Shown here: one piece after another, positions 1 through 7,469 of the stretch
Layout of the letters: the number at the start of each line of letters is the position of its first letter
Position numbering within the stretch: the first letter of the stretch is position 1
Origin: Neobacillus piezotolerans
GTDB taxonomy: Bacteria; Bacillota; Bacilli; Bacillales; Cytobacillaceae
Direction of reading: 5' to 3'
Length of the DNA: 64,000 bases
Assembly (NCBI RefSeq): GCF_003362805.1
Contig: NZ_QNQT01000009.1
Coordinates: 1 to 64,000 of the forward strand
Made by a program: the position numbers and the translations under genes
The notes under the pieces: generated by a model
What the model was told of the DNA's origin: nothing
Database searches by the model: none
The model's input: the letters and a program-made list of their open reading frames with translations, nothing else

Positions 1-45
1 GGCGATCCCGTGGCCGAACAAGTTCATCGCCATTGCGACGCCAAG
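1..45 (-). pseudogene. YhfA-like transporter, distal part, split by the element
   Basis: Read on the minus strand, this edge of the window encodes ALGVAMAMNLFGHGIA, a transporter-like segment running off the window. The other part of the gene (start to GLPALGVA) lies at 16818-17252, beyond the far border of the element. The two parts share the ALGVA codons at the recombination core, so the gene is interrupted by insertion and would be restored by precise excision. Confidence 0.75.
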
Positions 46-57
46 TGCCAACAAAGG
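38..57. other. Attachment site, left border (attL half)
   Basis: The core ACGCCAAG at 38-45 is followed on the element side by CAACAAAGG (49-57). This is the inverted complement of CTTTTGTTG at 16792-16800 beside the right border. Joined as in the excised circle, the two arms form a dyad with a 20-base gap whose centre falls in the AC of the core, the symmetry expected of an attP for a serine recombinase. The crossover dinucleotide is inferred, not shown. Confidence 0.7.
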
Positions 58-63
58 AACCTG

Positions 64-1494
64 TTATTTAAGCGAGAATTCTCTTATTTTTACTGCAGCA
101 GATTGGCGGGATCCACGCGAGTAATCGCTTGGGATATCAACCACAATGGTATCAAAAAGTTCATTAATAAAACTTTTCTTTTCAAAGTCGTTTGCAGTGC
201 TCCAAAGGCCTGGAAGGGAGTTTAGAAGGTCAATAATGGAATCCCTATCGTAAGCAGTTTTCTCAACAGATAATTGGCCCAGCTGCTCTTTTATAAGTGC
301 TTCCCTTTTTGCATCCTCTTGTGTCATTTCAATGTAATCCTCTTGAGAAATTACACCATTACCTAGAGATAACATCCAATTCTTTTTCCTGAGCTTGATT
401 GCTGCAAGTTCCCTTTCCAGGTCCTTGATAAGTTCGGTTTCAGCGACGTTATCCTCGATGTCTAAGTTAAAATTCTTTGCCAGTTGGAAAAAGCGATCCG
501 GATCTTCCGAGCTTACTTCTTGAAAGAATGTATCAGTTAGTGCGGTTTCTGTAAACATGGGAAGGTCACAAGTGCCTTTGTTCTTCTTGTTTATACAGAT
601 ATAATGCTTGGAACCCCTTGCTTTTTTAAAATATCCGGAGAGCGCGGATCCGCACCTGGCACACCTCAAAACACCTGAAAAATGATAAGGAGAGGTGGCC
701 TTTTTCCCTTCTTTGCTGTTATTGCTCCTAATTGCTTGAGCCCTTTCAAATACTTCTTCGGAAATAATGGCAGGGTGCTGGATTGAATCAGAAATAATTT
801 CATCCATCTTGGAATTCTTACCCCATCGAATTTTTCCACAATAAACGGGATTCTCAATCATTCGGCCAATGGTCCTAATATCCTTGTTGACGTTGAATTG
901 CTGTAAATAAAGGACAATGGACCGAATTCCTTTCCCTGAATTATAAAGCCTGAACATTTCCCTTACGAATCTTGCTTCCGCTTCGTTAATCACCAACTGG
1001 CCATCTTTCAAATCATAACCATAAGGGGCCCTGCCGCCGTTACGCTCGCCCAGGGTGGCTTTCTTGGCCATATTGACCACTACCCTTTCAGAGATCGTTT
1101 CGCGCTCCCATTGGGCCATAGAAGCAACCAGGAAGATGAAAAAGCGGCCCATTGCTGAAGTAGTATCATATACCTCAGTGACGGACCTTATTTTCACGTT
1201 GTATTCTTCGAAAGTTTTCAACAAGTAATCCAAATCGCCTACAGAGCGGACTAAGCGATCAAGCCGATAGAAAACAACGACATCAAATTTCTGAGCTTTT
1301 GCATCAGCTATAAGCCGTTGCATGGCTGGCCGATTAAGATTTTTGGCGCTGTATCCATCATCGACATAAGATCCAACCGGTTCCCATCCCTGAGATTGTA
1401 TGAACTTAAAATTATTCTCTTTCTGGCTATCGATACTATAACCTGTTTTAGCCTGTTCATCCGTAGAAACACGGTCATAATCAACGGCTCGCAC
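64..1494 (-). CDS. Large serine recombinase (integrase) of the element
   Basis: Site-specific recombinase that would integrate and excise the element. The protein has 476 residues: an N-terminal resolvase domain with DRVSTDEQ, placing the nucleophile at Ser10, then a recombinase domain (about 150-260), a zinc ribbon with Cys278, Cys281, Cys300 and Cys309, and a coiled-coil tail. The GTG start is chosen because GGAGG lies 9 bases upstream; an ATG five bases earlier is out of frame. It begins a few bases after the end of the repressor gene, so the two are probably cotranscribed. Its stop lies about 20 bases from the attachment core, the usual place for such an integrase. Length is normal and no damage is seen. 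Confidence 0.95.
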   Translation of the reverse strand: MRAVDYDRVSTDEQAKTGYSIDSQKENNFKFIQSQGWEPVGSYVDDGYSAKNLNRPAMQRLIADAKAQKFDVVVFYRLDRLVRSVGDLDYLLKTFEEYNVKIRSVTEVYDTTSAMGRFFIFLVASMAQWERETISERVVVNMAKKATLGERNGGRAPYGYDLKDGQLVINEAEARFVREMFRLYNSGKGIRSIVLYLQQFNVNKDIRTIGRMIENPVYCGKIRWGKNSKMDEIISDSIQHPAIISEEVFERAQAIRSNNSKEGKKATSPYHFSGVLRCARCGSALSGYFKKARGSKHYICINKKNKGTCDLPMFTETALTDTFFQEVSSEDPDRFFQLAKNFNLDIEDNVAETELIKDLERELAAIKLRKKNWMLSLGNGVISQEDYIEMTQEDAKREALIKEQLGQLSVEKTAYDRDSIIDLLNSLPGLWSTANDFEKKSFINELFDTIVVDIPSDYSRGSRQSAAVKIREFSLK

Positions 1495-1498
1495 GGCA

Positions 1499-1960
1499 TT
1501 AATCCTCCTTCAACCTACTTGCAAAGAGTGTATCTAAATACACCTTTATTAACTCCCTATCCTGGGTTGTTACTTCTCTATCCTTATAACTAATTTCCGG
1601 CAAGTTAAGGATGTTCGCTAAGTCTAAATAAAAATGCTCTTCGTTATCATCAGGATCCATACTTTCAATTTCTTTTCTTGCCTCAATATAACTTCCTTCG
1701 GTGACAAGCAGCTGTCCATCCGTCATTATGGTTCCTTTAGCTATATATCCAGCCTCTAGTAAAAGAAGTGCGTAATGTACTCCCAGATGTTTTGCCAATT
1801 TAATTAACACTTCCGATGATGGAAAACTTTTAAGTTTCCCATTCTCTATTTGAGAAATGTAAGGATGAGAAACCCCTGATAATTCAGCAAGCTTCGCTAG
1901 TGTTAATCCCTTATCTTTTCTAAGTTTTTTGATATAGGATCCAAAATCATTAATGTCCAA
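1499..1960 (-). CDS. XRE-family repressor (CI-like)
   Basis: DNA-binding regulator of 153 residues with an N-terminal helix-turn-helix (LTLAKLAELSGVSHPYISQI). The C-terminal half is acidic and does not look like a LexA-type S24 peptidase domain, so self-cleavage is not expected. The TTG start is preferred because a long purine-rich ribosome site (AAGGGGGAAGGG) ends just before it; longer readings would put that site inside the gene. It faces the excisionase-like gene across a 160-base divergent region holding operator-like dyads, and lies directly upstream of the recombinase. This is the classical lysogeny-switch layout; repression of the rightward promoter is inferred. Confidence 0.85.
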   Translation of the reverse strand: MDINDFGSYIKKLRKDKGLTLAKLAELSGVSHPYISQIENGKLKSFPSSEVLIKLAKHLGVHYALLLLEAGYIAKGTIMTDGQLLVTEGSYIEARKEIESMDPDDNEEHFYLDLANILNLPEISYKDREVTTQDRELIKVYLDTLFASRLKED

Positions 1961-2038
1961 AACCCTTCCCCCTTTCCTCCCTATCATAACTTTTTTTCGT
2001 TGAAACAACAACAAACACAAAAAAATATTAACAAATAT

Positions 2039-2098
2039 GTTGACGCGTCAACAATTAGATATTATATTTGATGTATCAACAATTTGTTAAAACATCAA
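2039..2098 (+). promoter_or_regulatory. Rightward early promoter with operator dyads
   Basis: A SigA-type promoter TTGACG (2040-2045), 17-base spacer, TATATT (2063-2068) reads toward the excisionase-like gene. The perfect palindrome GTTGACGCGTCAAC (2039-2052) covers the -35, TTGATGTATCAA (2068-2079) touches the -10, and an imperfect third copy lies at 2084-2098. The first two centres are 28 bp apart. Overlap of promoter and dyads suggests control by the divergent XRE repressor. Confidence 0.7.
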
Positions 2099-2118
2099 CA
2101 ACGGAGGGGGTATGAAAA

Positions 2119-2304
2119 TTGGAACGCATGACTGTTAAAGAAGCGGCACCTTATATCGGTTCTTCGGAATACAAATTAAGGGAGATGGCCCGCCAAAAGC
2201 AGATTCCTCACTACAGAGTAGGCAACCGCATCATGTTTAGGAAAACTTCACTGGACGTATGGATTTCAAAACAGGAAGAAGAAAACCTTCGCGAACAGGC
2301 CTAA
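2119..2304 (+). CDS. Excisionase-like HTH DNA-binding protein
   Basis: A 61-residue basic protein with the MerR/excisionase winged-helix pattern: VKEAAPYIGSSEYKLREMA as recognition region, then PHYRVGNRIMFRK as wing and a short LDVWI helix. Such proteins bend DNA and set recombination direction or act as small regulators. It is the first gene of the rightward early transcript, opposite the repressor. The TTG start has GGAGGGGG about 8 bases upstream; an in-frame ATG at 2128 is the alternative. A directional role with the serine recombinase is inference, because recombination directionality factors for these enzymes vary widely. Confidence 0.75.
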   Translation: MERMTVKEAAPYIGSSEYKLREMARQKQIPHYRVGNRIMFRKTSLDVWISKQEEENLREQA

Positions 2305-2361
2305 CGAATTGGATATTGGACAATCAGCGGCTCATAAATTGAAGGTAAGGAGGCGATCTAG

Positions 2362-2487
2362 TTGATTAAGATTCCAGCTGAGAAGTTGGCGGCCGCGGTG
2401 GAAAAACATTTACTTCCTGGATTGCTTAGGAGCTTGGCAGCTCAGCAAGCTGAAGAAAAACGCAAACCAGAATTGAAGGCTCAATGA
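2362..2487 (+). CDS. Small hypothetical protein (41 aa)
   Basis: Short gene with a strong AAGGAGGCGAT site and TTG start. The product begins MIKIPAEKLAAAVEKHLLPG and ends in a charged tail. It resembles the tiny proteins between excisionase and replication genes in Firmicute phages, but I do not recognise a family. It lies in the early rightward transcript, 57 bases after the excisionase-like gene. Confidence 0.5.
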   Translation: MIKIPAEKLAAAVEKHLLPGLLRSLAAQQAEEKRKPELKAQ

Positions 2488-2511
2488 AATTAGAGAAGAG
2501 GTGAAAATTTG

Positions 2512-2685
2512 ATGAAAAAGGACCTACTACCTCAAAGAATTGCTTATTTTACCCGGAAATGTGCGGAAAAGGGTGCCGTTCACCCAGCAAGGAAGCAGCC
2601 AATAGCATTTAAGTACCGCAATAAGCGCCTGGCATTATACAAGAAACTAATGCACCAACAGATTGAAGCAGCCGGTTATAAATGA
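2512..2685 (+). CDS. Small basic hypothetical protein (57 aa)
   Basis: ATG start with GAGGTG about 9 bases upstream. The 57-residue product (MKKDLLPQRIAYFTRKCAEK...) is rich in Lys and Arg and has no recognised domain. It is 24 bases after the previous small gene and is followed at once by a hairpin terminator, so it probably ends the first early transcript. Nucleic-acid binding is only suggested by its charge. Confidence 0.5.
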   Translation: MKKDLLPQRIAYFTRKCAEKGAVHPARKQPIAFKYRNKRLALYKKLMHQQIEAAGYK

Positions 2686-2710
2686 AACCCCTCGGGGTTC
2701 TTCTTTTTCA
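2686..2710 (+). terminator. Rho-independent terminator
   Basis: AACCCC (2686-2691), short TC loop, GGGGTT (2694-2699), then a CTTCTTTTTC tract, directly after the stop of the 57-aa gene. Confidence 0.6.
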
Positions 2711-2749
2711 GTGGTTTGCAAAAATTGCAGAAACAGGGAGTGAAAAACA

Positions 2750-3040
2750 TTGAATGATATCGAAACAAAAAAGGCAATTGTCGGAGGCCTGCTCGAAATC
2801 ATGAAAGCGGCTGTCGAAGAAGAAAACCGCCTAATGTTAGTCGGGGTTAAATCAAAATTAGGATTTCTGCAGGATAAAGTTTGGGGATGTATTAAAGCTG
2901 TAGTCGGAATGCCAGTTGAGGAAGCTGCAGGAGGCTTTCAAAGCGATTTGTGGTTGAAGGATGCTTTGGACTTCGCTGTAGGGAAGCTTTCGAAAGAAGA
3001 AGCTGTAAACCGGATTGTTAACTGGGATAAACGGGTTTGA
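2750..3040 (+). CDS. Hypothetical protein, first of a tandem paralogous pair
   Basis: A 96-residue protein of unknown function starting at TTG, with AGGGAG upstream. It shares a clear pattern with the next gene: KKAIVGGLLEIM near the start, then DKVW..IK.VVGMP, SDLWL and a final AVNRIVNW motif. The two are adjacent on the same strand, pointing to duplication within the element. No catalytic motif or membrane segment is visible. It lies upstream of the replication gene and so probably belongs to the early phage functions. Confidence 0.6.
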   Translation: MNDIETKKAIVGGLLEIMKAAVEEENRLMLVGVKSKLGFLQDKVWGCIKAVVGMPVEEAAGGFQSDLWLKDALDFAVGKLSKEEAVNRIVNWDKRV

Positions 3041-3068
3041 AAAATTACCATTGCAAAGGATGCTAGGC

Positions 3069-3392
3069 ATGAACAAGAAAGTTGATATCGAATATGAAAT
3101 TAAAAAGGTAATTGTCGGTCACTTAATGGATTTAATGTGCTATGCATGGAAGGAAAGTCAAAGGTTTTCTGATTTTGGAGTAAACATTCAAGCGTTTGGA
3201 GAAATGGAAGATAAATTATGGAAGAGCATTAAGTTTGTTGTTGGAATGCCGGAAATAGAAGAGCTTGGCGTTTGGGTTAGTGATTACTGGCTTGAAGTTT
3301 TTGCGGAGTATGTGAATGCGGAAATCCCAAAAGACAAAGCAATGCAAACAATAATCAATTGGCGTAACCAGGATTTCGACAATACAAAGTAG
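3069..3392 (+). CDS. Hypothetical protein, second of a tandem paralogous pair
   Basis: A 107-residue protein that aligns along its length with its upstream neighbour: KKVIVGHLMDLM, DKLWKSIKFVVGMP, SDYWL and AMQTIINW. The ATG at 3069 is chosen because AAAGGAT lies at a good distance and the homology starts there; an upstream in-frame start at 3015 would overlap the preceding gene. It ends 9 bases before the replication gene and is probably cotranscribed with it. Function is unknown; divergence between the copies suggests an old duplication. Confidence 0.6.
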   Translation: MNKKVDIEYEIKKVIVGHLMDLMCYAWKESQRFSDFGVNIQAFGEMEDKLWKSIKFVVGMPEIEELGVWVSDYWLEVFAEYVNAEIPKDKAMQTIINWRNQDFDNTK

Positions 3393-3401
3393 GTGAGGTG
3401 A

Positions 3402-4331
3402 ATGAGCAATCCGAAAATTCCAGGCGGTTACATTATAGTTTCACGAAAGATTGTAGAAAGCGAGATATGGGGGAAACCGCCACTTTACCTAAAGGTATGG
3501 ATATACCTTTTGACCCTTGCTCAGCATGCTAATTATAAAAATCTTAAGCGGGGGCAGCTGATAACTTCAGTCCCAGACATTGTAGAAGCATGCAAATGGA
3601 AAGTTGGCTATAGGACCGAACGACCAACCGAAAAAGAAGTTCGGGGAGTAATTAACTGGTTACGAAAGCTCGGCGAAGGGGAGCATGAAGGTCCAACGAA
3701 GGGAACCATGATAAGCACTACGAAGGTCACTCACGGATTCCTTATAAACATTGATAACTACAGCTTTTATCAAGACCCTAAAAACTACGAAGGTCACTCT
3801 GAAGGTAATAGCGAAGGCTTTACGAAGGACGAACGAAAGGAGGAGCAAGGTCACAATATAAACAAGAATGTAAAGAATGAGAAGAATGAAAAGAAAAAAG
3901 ACTATTCTCTGCAAATTGCTAATTTGCGACAAAGGTATTCTTCAGAACAATTAAAAGCCATTGATGATTACTTTGAAATGCTAAGGCATACAAGAACAAG
4001 CGGAAAAGTTTCTGAAACAATTATTCTCAAGGCTTACCAGGATTGGGATAAGTTCCCGACTGTATGCGTTGAATATGGGGTTAGGACCCATACAATAAAT
4101 CCTGCTTACCACAGTAGAAAAGAAAATTACACATTAGGGATTATAAGAAATACTTCAGCAGATGAAGCTGCAGCAAGGCTTTCTCAGGGGAATAAAAACT
4201 CTTCAGCTCCTATGGTGAAAAAGGATTCGAGAGATTGGGAAATTGCTTTTAATCAATGGGTGAATGAAGGGCACGATCCGAGTACCGAAGAGTTTCCATG
4301 GGACTGGTATAAAGGTAGGTTGGACAATTAG
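3402..4331 (+). CDS. Phage replisome-organiser-like protein
   Basis: A 309-residue protein starting at ATG after AGGTGAGGTGA. The N-terminal 110 residues (GYIIVSRKIVESEIWGKPP, VWIYLLTLAQHANY) match the winged-helix segment common to Firmicute phage replisome organisers. A low-complexity charged linker (EGHSEGNSEGF, KNEKNEKKK) follows, then a C-terminal DnaD-like region. Such proteins bind the phage origin and help load the host helicase. The origin is often inside the gene, and the repeats around 3770-3850 are a candidate. No separate helicase loader is seen next to it, so host DnaC/DnaI would be used. The role is inferred from domain layout and position. Confidence 0.7.
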   Translation: MSNPKIPGGYIIVSRKIVESEIWGKPPLYLKVWIYLLTLAQHANYKNLKRGQLITSVPDIVEACKWKVGYRTERPTEKEVRGVINWLRKLGEGEHEGPTKGTMISTTKVTHGFLINIDNYSFYQDPKNYEGHSEGNSEGFTKDERKEEQGHNINKNVKNEKNEKKKDYSLQIANLRQRYSSEQLKAIDDYFEMLRHTRTSGKVSETIILKAYQDWDKFPTVCVEYGVRTHTINPAYHSRKENYTLGIIRNTSADEAAARLSQGNKNSSAPMVKKDSRDWEIAFNQWVNEGHDPSTEEFPWDWYKGRLDN

Positions 4332-4349
4332 CCTTTAGGGGTTGGAGTT

Positions 4350-4550
4350 ATGAGGAACAGCAAAAAATTAAAGAAAAAATTCCCGTTTCACCAATCGACT
4401 GACGAAGAAATAGAACAATACCTCAAAACAGCAAAACTCATGATTAATCAATACGTAAGAGAACGGGATTTCGATATTCATATTGTGGCGATGGGCATCA
4501 CGTTAGTACAGCTGGAGGAAGAAGCGGAAATCAGAAAGGTAAAACACTAA
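4350..4550 (+). CDS. Small hypothetical protein (66 aa)
   Basis: ATG start with GGGGTTGGAG upstream, 18 bases after the replication gene. The 66-residue product is charged (MRNSKKLKKKF at the start) and mainly helical by composition, with no recognised domain. Small genes of this kind commonly lie between replication genes and the ArpU regulator in Firmicute prophages. Probably expressed with its neighbours; function unknown. Confidence 0.5.
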   Translation: MRNSKKLKKKFPFHQSTDEEIEQYLKTAKLMINQYVRERDFDIHIVAMGITLVQLEEEAEIRKVKH

Positions 4551-4571
4551 TTTAATAGGGGGATTCTTAAA

Positions 4572-4862
4572 ATGAATCAAAACAAAATAGTCGGCCAGGT
4601 TGGACAAGACATCAACGTGCTTCGGGAACTGAGCTCTTTAAAAGCAAACCTTTTGACACTTGCCAGTGAGTTAATCGACGGTGGGGGCGGAATGACTAAT
4701 CGCCAGATAGCTTATGACCTGCTAATGCAAATCGACCAGCTTGGTGATATAGAAAGACGGCAGATGGTTGGATCCAGGGGAAAGAGCTTCCGCCAGCTGT
4801 CCAACCTTTGTGAACAGGAAGAGGCTCTGGAAGAAACAAAAATGGCCGGCTCCACCCTGTGA
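4572..4862 (+). CDS. Small hypothetical protein (96 aa)
   Basis: ATG start with TAGGGGGATT upstream. The 96-residue product has no signal or membrane segment. Its middle (LSSLKANLLTLASELIDG) looks helical, followed by a glycine run. Not recognised. It lies between the replication region and the ArpU-like regulator on the same strand with short gaps, so it is probably part of the same transcript. Confidence 0.5.
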   Translation: MNQNKIVGQVGQDINVLRELSSLKANLLTLASELIDGGGGMTNRQIAYDLLMQIDQLGDIERRQMVGSRGKSFRQLSNLCEQEEALEETKMAGSTL

Positions 4863-4918
4863 GAAGTGAACCGACCCTTATATATCCACCCACATTATAG
4901 CATACGAGGGGTGGCTGT

Positions 4919-5383
4919 GTGAGTCTATTAAAATCTTTAACCACTGCTGAAAAGAAAAAAATTCAAAAGGCGGTAGAAAAAGAATTAGAGCGCTACAGGA
5001 TATATTCAACAACCGCCTTTTTCAAAAGAGAAGCTAACCTAACCACATCCTATGTGCCACGTTATCATGGTTCCACAAACCAAACTGGGGACAGTACTGC
5101 AGCGGCTGCCATACATAATGCTGATGCAGAACGCAAAAGAATTGAGCACTGCCAACGGATTGATGAAGCTGTCAACCGGCTCCCAGAAATGGAAAGAAAG
5201 TTGATACAGGAGCGGTACATGGATAAAGACAGCGATTATATGACTGATTTGAAATACTACAGCTTTGTTATGGATCCACCTGTAAGCCAGTCGAAATTTA
5301 ACTGCATACGGCAAAGCGCAATGATAAAGCTGGCTTTAATGCTCGGAATAGATGCAGGGGTGGATATATCCAGATTGCTTTAG
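4919..5383 (+). CDS. ArpU-family phage late transcription regulator
   Basis: A 154-residue protein with the ArpU/RinA-type layout: a basic N-terminal helix (TTAEKKKIQKAVEKELERYR), a central acidic stretch and a C-terminal sigma-region-4-like helix-turn-helix (INRLPEMERKLIQERYM, then SQSKFNCIRQSAMIKLAL). In Enterococcus and Staphylococcus phages this family activates late genes. The GTG start has GAGGGGTGG upstream. It sits exactly where the early region gives way to packaging and structural genes, which supports a late-activator role. Its retention here implies that the remaining late genes may still be transcribed. Confidence 0.75.
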   Translation: MSLLKSLTTAEKKKIQKAVEKELERYRIYSTTAFFKREANLTTSYVPRYHGSTNQTGDSTAAAAIHNADAERKRIEHCQRIDEAVNRLPEMERKLIQERYMDKDSDYMTDLKYYSFVMDPPVSQSKFNCIRQSAMIKLALMLGIDAGVDISRLL

Positions 5384-5511
5384 ATAAGGATCCAAAAGGG
5401 AGTGTACAAATATGTTTTGGAGATTAGTAGTAAGTGAGTTTTTATAAATTTCCAAGCGTTTGGAATTTTAAAGAAAGGGGGCGCGGACCTCCAAACAAGT
5501 GGGCGGTTCGG

Positions 5512-5709
5512 ATGAAAATGGAAATTAAAAACGTATATGTTGCAGGCTTGATAGGCAAGAGACTGCAGGAGTTAGAAACATTGCAAAGTCGTTGCCATAC
5601 TTTTATCGATATCCTGCAGAAGGATCTGGATGTAGTTAAACAAAACCTCAAAGAGTATCAGGCAGAACAGAAAGAGCTTGATGGCTTCTTAAAGAAGGAG
5701 AGGCGATAG
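5512..5709 (+). CDS. Small coiled-coil protein
   Basis: A 65-residue product with a continuous helical pattern (LQELETLQSRCHTFIDILQK) and a charged end, probably a coiled coil. The start is uncertain. ATG at 5512 or 5518 has only a weak ribosome site, while a GTG at 5434 would give 91 residues. An 11-codon reading frame at 5410, preceded by AAAAGGGAG, could act as a leader. Unknown function; it lies between ArpU and the GC-rich stretch at 6 kb. Confidence 0.45.
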   Translation: MKMEIKNVYVAGLIGKRLQELETLQSRCHTFIDILQKDLDVVKQNLKEYQAEQKELDGFLKKERR

Positions 5710-5713
5710 AAGT

Positions 5714-6001
5714 GTGAGGAAGGAAATCTATGATGAATCCAGGTTAATAGAGCTTTGCGGCACTGTCAAAAGATTCATTAGCAAGAGCTATACGAAGATT
5801 ATGTTTACTTTCGAGGACGAGATACACGGGGAATTAATCCTTGTCGCTCATTATGATTCGATTCTCTATTACAACTTAAAAAGAAAAGGAAAGTATCGGC
5901 TCTTTGTAGCATTGAAAGGCCATGTAAACCATAAAGAAAGCGGACAGATCTTCACCAACAACGCTTTGGTGGTGAGGAAAGTTGTACAACCCCCCCGGTA
6001 A
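5714..6001 (+). CDS. Hypothetical protein (95 aa)
   Basis: GTG start, 4 bases after the preceding stop, with GGAGAGGCG upstream. The product alternates beta-type and polar segments (TKIMFTFEDEIHGELILVAH, KYRLFVALKGHVNH), resembling a small beta-barrel fold, but I cannot name a family. It is the last gene before a homopolymer-rich stretch. In many Firmicute phages the position between ArpU and terminase holds an HNH nuclease; no HNH motif is present here. Confidence 0.5.
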   Translation: MRKEIYDESRLIELCGTVKRFISKSYTKIMFTFEDEIHGELILVAHYDSILYYNLKRKGKYRLFVALKGHVNHKESGQIFTNNALVVRKVVQPPR

Positions 6002-6149
6002 AAAACTTTGCCCTTTTTTCTTTTTGCCGGGCACCGGGGGTGGGGTCTACTGTCCAAATTTTTTCTCAAAAAAACCCTCGTATTAGGGGGGTAGCAAAAA
6101 AAGAGGGGGGGGTAAGCGCCATCCCCTACACAAAAAAGGAGATGAAAAA
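5985..6149. other. Homopolymer-rich GC stretch, possible cos/pac region
   Basis: About 165 bases with runs such as CCCCCCC near 5990, GGGGGTGGGG near 6046, GGGGGG near 6086 and GGGGGGGG near 6105, separated by A and T runs. Nothing similar occurs elsewhere in the window. In cos-type Firmicute phages a G-rich cohesive-end site lies between the ArpU/HNH region and the terminase, which is this position. The last 20 bases hold AAAAAAGGAG, the ribosome site of the next gene. The packaging role is inference. Confidence 0.35.
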
Positions 6150-6746
6150 ATGAAATTAGATTTGCCAAGAACCAGAGAAATCTGGAGAAAATTCCAAGAG
6201 GCAACGAACACAGTTAATTTACACAGTAAACGGCAACAAATCATCAATCAGATGGTAGACGTAAACACGCAGCTAAATTTGGCGAAGACAATGGAGGAAT
6301 ATGATTCTTTGTCAGAAGATATGCAAGCACTAAAAAGGCAACTTACTGAGGTGGATATTCAAATTCGTGTTAAGCCGGTCCAGGAAAGAAGTGTACGAAA
6401 CAATGAACTAAAGCAATTACCAAACGTGTACAACGAAGAATTCCAGCCATACTACGACAGTTATGTAAAGCTAGATAAGCAACTAAAAAAGCAGCTTGAA
6501 AAATTCGTTGAAGATACCGCACCAATCATAAACGAAATGCTTGCAATAGAAAATCTGGAAAGTTCGTTTCACAGTTTAAAAACAAATATTACAGACAGAG
6601 ACGATTTTAGATCCCTTCTTCGATTACCGATTAATACTACATCATTTATTAGCACCAATCATTGGGAAGGAATCGATTATGGTATGGCTACCGGAGTAGC
6701 AAGGTTCATTCACCGAATCAAAAAGTTTCTGGGGCAGGTGAAGTAG
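6150..6746 (+). CDS. Hypothetical coiled-coil protein (198 aa)
   Basis: ATG start with AAAAAGGAG upstream. The product is strongly helical (TQLNLAKTMEEYDSLSEDMQ, LDKQLKKQLEKFVED) and soluble; no family is recognised. It begins directly after the GC-rich stretch where terminase genes would stand in a complete phage, and ends 3 bases before the head-protease gene, so it is cotranscribed with it. It could be a structural or scaffolding-type protein or an unrelated replacement gene. It shows no nuclease or ATPase motif, so it is not a terminase. Confidence 0.55.
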   Translation: MKLDLPRTREIWRKFQEATNTVNLHSKRQQIINQMVDVNTQLNLAKTMEEYDSLSEDMQALKRQLTEVDIQIRVKPVQERSVRNNELKQLPNVYNEEFQPYYDSYVKLDKQLKKQLEKFVEDTAPIINEMLAIENLESSFHSLKTNITDRDDFRSLLRLPINTTSFISTNHWEGIDYGMATGVARFIHRIKKFLGQVK

Positions 6747-6749
6747 ATA

Positions 6750-7469
6750 ATGGCAGCAGTAAAAATCAATGTAAAAGGTGCAATCATTGTCAATGATTAC
6801 AAAGAAGTCTATGACTTTTATGAAATGGAATCAACTTGCCCAAATGATATTTTAGCAGCATTACCCGAAGATAATGGGCCAATTGAATTGACTATAAATA
6901 GCGGTGGTGGCCACCTCAATGCTGGAAGTGAAATTTACTATATTCTTAAAGATTATAAAGGCCAGGTTAATGTAAAGATAATCGCTTTAGCGGCAAGTGC
7001 GGCTTCTCTAATTGCAATGGCGGGCGATCACGTTGCCATCTCCCCGACTGCCCAAATTATGATTCATAACGTAAGCAGTATTGCCCATGGGGATTACAAC
7101 GAGATGATTCACGCAGCCGGGGTTTTAAAAGAAATGAACCGAAGCATTGCAAACGCCTATATTTTAAAAACGGGTAAACCAGAAGCTGAGATTCTGGACC
7201 TAATGAACAAAGAGACATGGTTATCAGCAAAAAGTGCTATGCAGTATGGTTTTGTAGATGAAATTTTGGGGGTTTCGGCTGAAAACCTTTCAGAGTTCCT
7301 GGTGGCAAGCTCTCACACAGCGAATCTCCTTCCGGTCAGTGTAATTGAAAAATACCGCGAAATGAAAAATTCTTCTAATCCTGCGAAACCAACGCCGGCA
7401 AAGAAGAACACTGTCCATAATAATTTTGTAAGAACAATGCTTAGTTGGAACCCGGGGAGGAATAAATAA
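6750..7469 (+). CDS. ClpP-like head maturation protease
   Basis: A 239-residue serine protease of the ClpP/crotonase fold used by phages to process capsid or scaffold. Visible: the glycine-rich substrate loop INSGGGHLNAGSEIY (about 49-63), nucleophile Ser83 in ALAASAAS, and His106 in MIHN. The segment ETWLSAKSAMQYGFVD (about 155-170) aligns with the acidic-residue region, with Glu155 where Asp is usual. The tail after about 185 is low in conserved features. It lacks its normal partners, portal and major capsid. It follows the previous gene by 3 bases and overlaps the next by one. Proteolysis of a helper phage capsid is a possibility, not shown. Confidence 0.85.
   Translation: MAAVKINVKGAIIVNDYKEVYDFYEMESTCPNDILAALPEDNGPIELTINSGGGHLNAGSEIYYILKDYKGQVNVKIIALAASAASLIAMAGDHVAISPTAQIMIHNVSSIAHGDYNEMIHAAGVLKEMNRSIANAYILKTGKPEAEILDLMNKETWLSAKSAMQYGFVDEILGVSAENLSEFLVASSHTANLLPVSVIEKYREMKNSSNPAKPTPAKKNTVHNNFVRTMLSWNPGRNK

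Noticed and set aside
10-225. 71-codon plus-strand frame at the left edge
   Set aside because: Overlaps the recombinase end and the attachment site in antisense; an accidental frame across the junction.
2021-2118. CRISPR-like repeats in the divergent early region
   Set aside because: Only two or three short dyads without constant-length spacers; they fit operators. No CRISPR array or cas gene is present in the window.
6150-6746. 198-aa gene as terminase small subunit
   Set aside because: Position fits, but the protein is coiled-coil rich with no helix-turn-helix start and no large subunit follows.
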